Source: a virus | DNA: 26,136 nt | IMG/VR virus record: IMGVR_UViG_3300017987_000326 | Location: 1-26,136 of that record | Reading direction: 5' to 3' (one strand) | In this document: piece after piece, positions 23,049 to 26,136 of the stretch | Position numbering within the stretch: the first letter of the stretch is position 1 | Layout: every line of letters begins with the position of its first letter | Position numbers and translations under genes: made by a program | Notes under the pieces: generated by a model | The model's input: only the letters and a program-made list of their open reading frames with translations | What the model was told of the DNA's origin: nothing | Databases searched by the model: none

Positions 23049-23323
23049 CAGAACCTCACAGTGCAGGACTTCATCAGCCCGCAGCAGACCAGGCCCTCGA
23101 CCCGCTGGCCGTTGCTGTTCGTGGCCGTGAACTCGGTGTGGAACGCATCGGACTGGCCGCAGCCGAAGTAGCGATAGCTGCCGGGCTCGATGTCGGTGAA
23201 ACCTTGGGCCTCGAGCGTGGACACCGTGCGATCCGGGTCGGTGCAGGACGGCATGACGAGGCCGACGACGACCATGCTGCCGATGACGAGCAGGAGGGCC
23301 CAAAAGAACTCGCTATCCATCAT
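23048..23323 (-). CDS. Small exported or membrane-anchored phage protein
   Basis: This 91-residue protein has an N-terminal hydrophobic stretch (about 7-24) ending in MPSC, near to but not a classical lipobox, so it is either a lipoprotein or a membrane-anchored protein facing the periplasm. The rest is small and Cys-containing: LEAQGFTDIEPGSYRYFGCG, then FTATNSNGQRVEGLVCCGL and KSCTVRF. This pattern (a beta strand, a single aromatic turn, and a CCGL-type end) recurs in unnamed small phage proteins I have seen, with no known role. ATGA overlaps at both ends. An exposed anti-superinfection or host-surface role is only a guess. Confidence 0.68.
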   Translation of the reverse strand: MMDSEFFWALLLVIGSMVVVGLVMPSCTDPDRTVSTLEAQGFTDIEPGSYRYFGCGQSDAFHTEFTATNSNGQRVEGLVCCGLMKSCTVRF

Positions 23324-23790
23324 CCCTCCACCGAAAGACTTAGGCCGTCGGCGGTGCAGGGCTCAAGCCTGACAGAATACGAGCGCGGATCGGTGTCGTG
23401 AGCCGCCACCACCACGGAACAGTGCCCGTGCATCCCGTCATCGATAGCCGACTCCACGGCCCTATTCACAGCATCGACGACACCGGGATCCCGAAAACCA
23501 AAGGCGTGCTCGCTGACCTGGAATGACAAGCCGCTGTCGTGGGTGATCGTGTGGTAGTCGCCGAGCAAATCTGGGCGAGAGGTGAAGCTCGGCATGACCT
23601 CAAAGATGTAGCGCGGAGCGTCCACGGGTTCGGAGGCCTGGCCTGCCGAAGCCAGCAACAGGTCCCTCGCCCACGTCGCCGTCCCCCACGAGACGGAGCC
23701 GCGGGGGCGTTGGCGCTCGGCTTCGGCGTCGAGCTTGATGCGCTCGTCGGTGGTGAGCGGGATGCGGAGGGTGTTGGTGCGGGCGGGCAT
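23320..23790 (-). CDS. Hypothetical protein with RHH-like N-terminus
   Basis: This 156-residue protein begins TLRIPLTTDERIKLDAEAER, a strand followed by a helix, and continues with a second helix around TATWARDLLLAS; this is the spacing of MobC-like or ribbon-helix-helix DNA-binding proteins (about 6-48). The second part (about 60-156) is mixed, with beta-like segments (YIFEVMPSF, GLSFQVSEHAFGF) and a His-rich stretch (MHGHCSVVVAAHD), and is unrecognised. The ATG at 23790 abuts the preceding stop and the stop overlaps the next start. It could regulate the cassette promoter, but no operator has been shown. Confidence 0.62.
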   Translation of the reverse strand: MPARTNTLRIPLTTDERIKLDAEAERQRPRGSVSWGTATWARDLLLASAGQASEPVDAPRYIFEVMPSFTSRPDLLGDYHTITHDSGLSFQVSEHAFGFRDPGVVDAVNRAVESAIDDGMHGHCSVVVAAHDTDPRSYSVRLEPCTADGLSLSVEG

Positions 23791-24180
23791 CTACTTGGCC
23801 TCCCAGCGCAGCACGGCTTCTTCGCCGTACCACCCATTCGACTCTCCGAACCAGCGGATCTGCATGTCACCGCCAGTGGTCCTGATCTCGTAGAAGGTCC
23901 ATGTGTAGGAGTCGTCGAGGTAGTCGCGCTCGGCGGGCGGGTCGTCGCTGTTGCTGCGGGCCTCGAATACGACGACCGTCTGACCGATGAGGCTTGCGGC
24001 GTCGCCGGTGAAGTCCTCGACCTCGACCGTTTCGCAGCAGTCCGGCTCGTGGAGCATTCGCATCGTCCCGCGATCCGTCTCGAAGACCACTTCCTCGCTG
24101 CCCTTCTTGAGCCCAGTGATCGACAGGATCTTCGCGCCGATGATGTGCTGGCACTGGTTCTCCCAGTAGTAGTCGCTCAT
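23791..24180 (-). CDS. DUF7448-like phage protein
   Basis: This 129-residue protein matches a widespread phage family of unknown function (DUF7448, recalled from its pattern). Recognisable pieces are HEPDCCETVEVEDFTGD at residues 44-60, SYTWTFYEI at 91-99 and QIRWFGESNGWY at 107-118. It is a small all-beta-type soluble protein with two adjacent Cys (C48, C49). GGAGG lies in front of the ATG at 24180, and it is the first gene after the strong promoter. It leads a coupled unit of six genes. The family name is from memory; the pattern itself is distinctive. Confidence 0.75.
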   Translation of the reverse strand: MSDYYWENQCQHIIGAKILSITGLKKGSEEVVFETDRGTMRMLHEPDCCETVEVEDFTGDAASLIGQTVVVFEARSNSDDPPAERDYLDDSYTWTFYEIRTTGGDMQIRWFGESNGWYGEEAVLRWEAK

Positions 24181-24211
24181 GATGCTTCCTCCTCTTGTCT
24201 GCATCATGGCT

Positions 24212-24240
24212 ATTGTATGGGCAGGCTATGGCGCTGTCAA
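24212..24240 (-). promoter_or_regulatory. Near-consensus sigma-70 promoter for the accessory cassette
   Basis: The minus strand reads TTGACA (24240-24235), a 17-base spacer and TACAAT (24217-24212), 11 of 12 consensus bases at ideal spacing. The predicted start site is about 24205, giving a leader of roughly 25 bases that contains the GGAGG of the gene at 24180. The -35 begins 4 bases after the large-terminase stop. This is the strongest promoter seen in the window and would be read by the host polymerase. Confidence 0.82.
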
Positions 24241-24243
24241 ACC

Positions 24244-25677
24244 CTACCGCTTCTCCCTCGTCATATCCACCACGATGTAGCGCAGGGCATCGATCCCGTC
24301 CTTGTGCGGGTCCGCTCTGTCTCCGCGCCACTCCAGCAAATCCTCGTGCAGGTGAACGCACGCAGGGCTGAACTCGATCATGTAGGGATCCGCGACCATG
24401 AGCCGGTGCAAGATCTCGCAGCCGTCCCAGATGCTACCGTCGTACTTGCGCGGCACGTACATGCTCGACAGGGGCTTGGGCAGTTTCCGGCGCCAGGTGC
24501 GGGTCTTCTTCGGGTCCACGCTGCGGAGCCTGCTGAATGCCTGCATCAGGCGTAGGTTCGACTTCTTGCCGCCGTACTTGTCGCCGTGGTGGGCGCGGTC
24601 TCCGACCCAGTGATCGACATCCTCGAGGCGCAGGCCGTGGCGCTCAATCATGGACATGATTCCGCGAGCGTCGTCGTCCGTCTCTGTCCTGCCGTCAGCC
24701 TTGTACTCGTCCAAGACCCAGACCTTGCTCTTGCCCTTGACGATTGCGGTCGCGATCATGACGGCACGCTGGGCGCCGGGCTTGCTGCCGTGGTCGATGC
24801 CGATTCCGACGCGGGCGTTGAGTTCGGCCAGGCGCCCGAGGTCGGGCTGGTTGTGGAGGTGGGATCCGTAGGCGTCGAAGAACCTCGCGGCGGTCTCCGG
24901 AACCCTCGATCGGCCCATTCGGCAGTCTCTGACCTGGGCTGGGCAACCGCGCTCGAAGCGGTCGATCTCCTCCTGGGTCATCCATGGAATCTCTGCGAGG
25001 CCTCCGCGTGGGGTAACGGCATCGAGGGTGAGTGGAACCTGAATCTCTCCGGCGAACGTGGCTTTCGGATCGTCTACAAGGTCCCACAAATACTCGAGCT
25101 TGTGCGCGGTGCCGAGGGTTGGAGTGAACCCCATCCGCAGCTGGCCGTTACGACCGAGCAGGCGGGGCCACAGCTCAGCGAAGATCTGGTGTGGGAACGG
25201 CTCGTCTGCGATCACGTAGTGGTAGCGAGGGCCGGCAAGGCGTTGCGCTCCAGCGCTGAACGTGCCCATGCGCAGAACAGAACCCTTGCCTGGGCCGTCG
25301 ATCACGTCGTAGATCGGCATTCGCTGGCCGGCTAACTGGCCGTCCTGGAAGTGGACCTTCTCGCGGAACCATCGCTTATCAACCGAGTCCCAGAAGTATT
25401 TGATAGTCGAACCGAGCTGTTGCCATGTCTCGCCGAACAGCCCGACGCTGACGGGGCCATCTGCTACCGGGTTGGCAAGGGTTCCCTCGATGGCGCGACG
25501 AGCGTATTCGGCGAGCACGACCGATTTCCCGGCGCCGTTGCAGCCCCAGAGCACGAGCAGGGTGCGCGGGTCGTTCAGGAACGCAGACTGTGGGTTGGTC
25601 CAGCGCCGGAACGTTCCGGACCTGTGCCAGTGCCGCCTTGCGATCGCTGACGAGTGCTCGCGGGGGTCGAGGAGCAC
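24244..25677 (-). CDS. terL: Terminase large subunit (packaging ATPase and nuclease)
   Basis: This 477-residue protein has all expected motifs. The ATPase part shows Walker A GCNGAGKS at 45-52, Walker B YHYVIADEP with D158 and E159 at 152-160, and the coupling motif GFTPT at 183-187. The RNase H-like nuclease part has D295 in GIDHG, D323/E324 in the VLDEY strand, and a C-terminal D in KDGIDALRYIV (about 459-469). The enzyme pumps DNA into the head and cuts concatemers. Length is normal. The start is a GTG at 25677, three bases after the stop of the gene ahead; there is no strong ribosome site, so it may be translationally coupled. Packaging strategy cannot be judged from these motifs by eye. 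Confidence 0.93.
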   Translation of the reverse strand: MLLDPREHSSAIARRHWHRSGTFRRWTNPQSAFLNDPRTLLVLWGCNGAGKSVVLAEYARRAIEGTLANPVADGPVSVGLFGETWQQLGSTIKYFWDSVDKRWFREKVHFQDGQLAGQRMPIYDVIDGPGKGSVLRMGTFSAGAQRLAGPRYHYVIADEPFPHQIFAELWPRLLGRNGQLRMGFTPTLGTAHKLEYLWDLVDDPKATFAGEIQVPLTLDAVTPRGGLAEIPWMTQEEIDRFERGCPAQVRDCRMGRSRVPETAARFFDAYGSHLHNQPDLGRLAELNARVGIGIDHGSKPGAQRAVMIATAIVKGKSKVWVLDEYKADGRTETDDDARGIMSMIERHGLRLEDVDHWVGDRAHHGDKYGGKKSNLRLMQAFSRLRSVDPKKTRTWRRKLPKPLSSMYVPRKYDGSIWDGCEILHRLMVADPYMIEFSPACVHLHEDLLEWRGDRADPHKDGIDALRYIVVDMTREKR

Positions 25678-25680
25678 GCT

Positions 25681-26076
25681 CTACCCAGTCTGCCTGTACC
25701 GAAGCTGCGCGAATCCGCCTTCCATGACGATCACCGCACCGTGCTGCCTGGCCCATGCTTGGACATACGGCTCGAGCTCAGGCGCCTCGAGTTGATTCGC
25801 TACGCCTGCGTGGTAGTCGATCCATTCCTCTGGGGTCATGTCGGCTGCGTCGAGTTTGTCCCTGTCCTCAGCCATCTGTTCGGCCTGTCGTAGCTTTTCC
25901 GCATCGAGCTCGCCGCGCAATGACTGCAGTTGGCGATGTAGCGCAGCCACCGCAGAGTGAGATCCGTCATTTTTCGCGTCCCTGAGGCTGCTCTTGACAG
26001 AGCGCATTTCCGCGTAGAGCCAGTCAATGCGGGCTTGCGTGACTTTCGTCGGCGTGGTGTCCTGTCGCTTTCCCAT
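25681..26076 (-). CDS. Putative terminase small subunit
   Basis: This 131-residue protein is highly charged and helical: residues about 12-75 form a long helix with coiled-coil character (KLRQAEQMAEDRDKLDAADM), followed by TPEEWIDYHAGVANQL and a small C-terminal domain. It sits directly before the large terminase and is the first gene of the packaging unit, which is where the DNA-recognising small subunit normally lies. There is no clear classical helix-turn-helix at the N-terminus, so the call is positional. The ATG at 26076 has no strong ribosome site; a weak GGAT is present upstream. It could also be another packaging accessory protein. Confidence 0.58.
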   Translation of the reverse strand: MGKRQDTTPTKVTQARIDWLYAEMRSVKSSLRDAKNDGSHSAVAALHRQLQSLRGELDAEKLRQAEQMAEDRDKLDAADMTPEEWIDYHAGVANQLEAPELEPYVQAWARQHGAVIVMEGGFAQLRYRQTG

Positions 26077-26136
26077 ATTACGAATCCGTTAGAAATATGG
26101 CGTTTGGGACGGGGTTATGATCCGACCACACATTGG

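Noticed and set aside
1-26136. tRNA, rRNA, insertion sequence, integrase or attachment site
   Set aside because: No cloverleaf-like stretch, transposase or recombinase motif, or terminal inverted repeats were seen; gene density leaves almost no room.

Overview
The window is one contiguous piece of a GC-rich tailed-phage genome, either a free phage or the late region of a prophage. The evidence is a complete head and tail morphogenesis set in canonical order on the minus strand, running from high to low coordinate: small terminase, large terminase, portal, scaffold, major capsid protein, connector-like proteins, tail tube, a frameshifted tail-assembly chaperone pair, tape measure, and large tail-tip and receptor-binding proteins. 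The tape measure of about 663 residues and the tube-plus-chaperone arrangement indicate a long non-contractile tail (siphovirus morphology), perhaps around 100 nm by the usual length rule. The GC-rich codon use and spanin-like candidates beside the lysis genes suggest a GC-rich Gram-negative host. No host gene, tRNA, integrase or replication gene is in view.

Layout. Positions 141-395 (+) hold a Tad2-like anti-Thoeris gene. Positions 399-2154 (-) are the lysis block: M15-type peptidase endolysin, small holin-like protein, a basic 70-residue protein, a small membrane protein and a candidate unimolecular spanin. Positions 2281-3664 (+) are a compact cassette of five overlapping small genes pointing against the late genes. 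Its first gene joins a ribbon-helix-helix-like N-terminus to a ribosomal L7/L12 C-terminal domain. Positions 3655-19497 (-) carry the structural genes from a membrane/coiled-coil protein back through tail tip, tape measure, chaperones, tube, connectors, a repeat-bearing fibre and the major capsid protein. Positions 19632-21778 (-) are scaffold and portal. Positions 21855-24180 (-) are a second accessory cassette of six small translationally coupled genes inserted between portal and terminase, with its own near-consensus sigma-70 promoter at 24212-24240. Positions 24244-26076 (-) are the terminase genes.

Nearly all genes abut or overlap by 1-8 bases (ATGA, TGATG), so translation is strongly coupled. 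The few real gaps lie before the capsid gene (134 bp), before the portal (76 bp), after the capsid gene (73 bp), upstream of the cassette at 24180, and in the divergent region 2155-2280. These gaps hold the candidate promoters, a strong hairpin and short direct repeats.

The most interesting content is the accessory set: the Tad2 homologue, which probably sponges the Thoeris immune signal; the L7/L12-domain fusion, which may touch the host translation machinery; and the uncharacterised coupled cassette between terminase and portal. All assignments come from reading sequence and recalled family patterns, and no database search was run.
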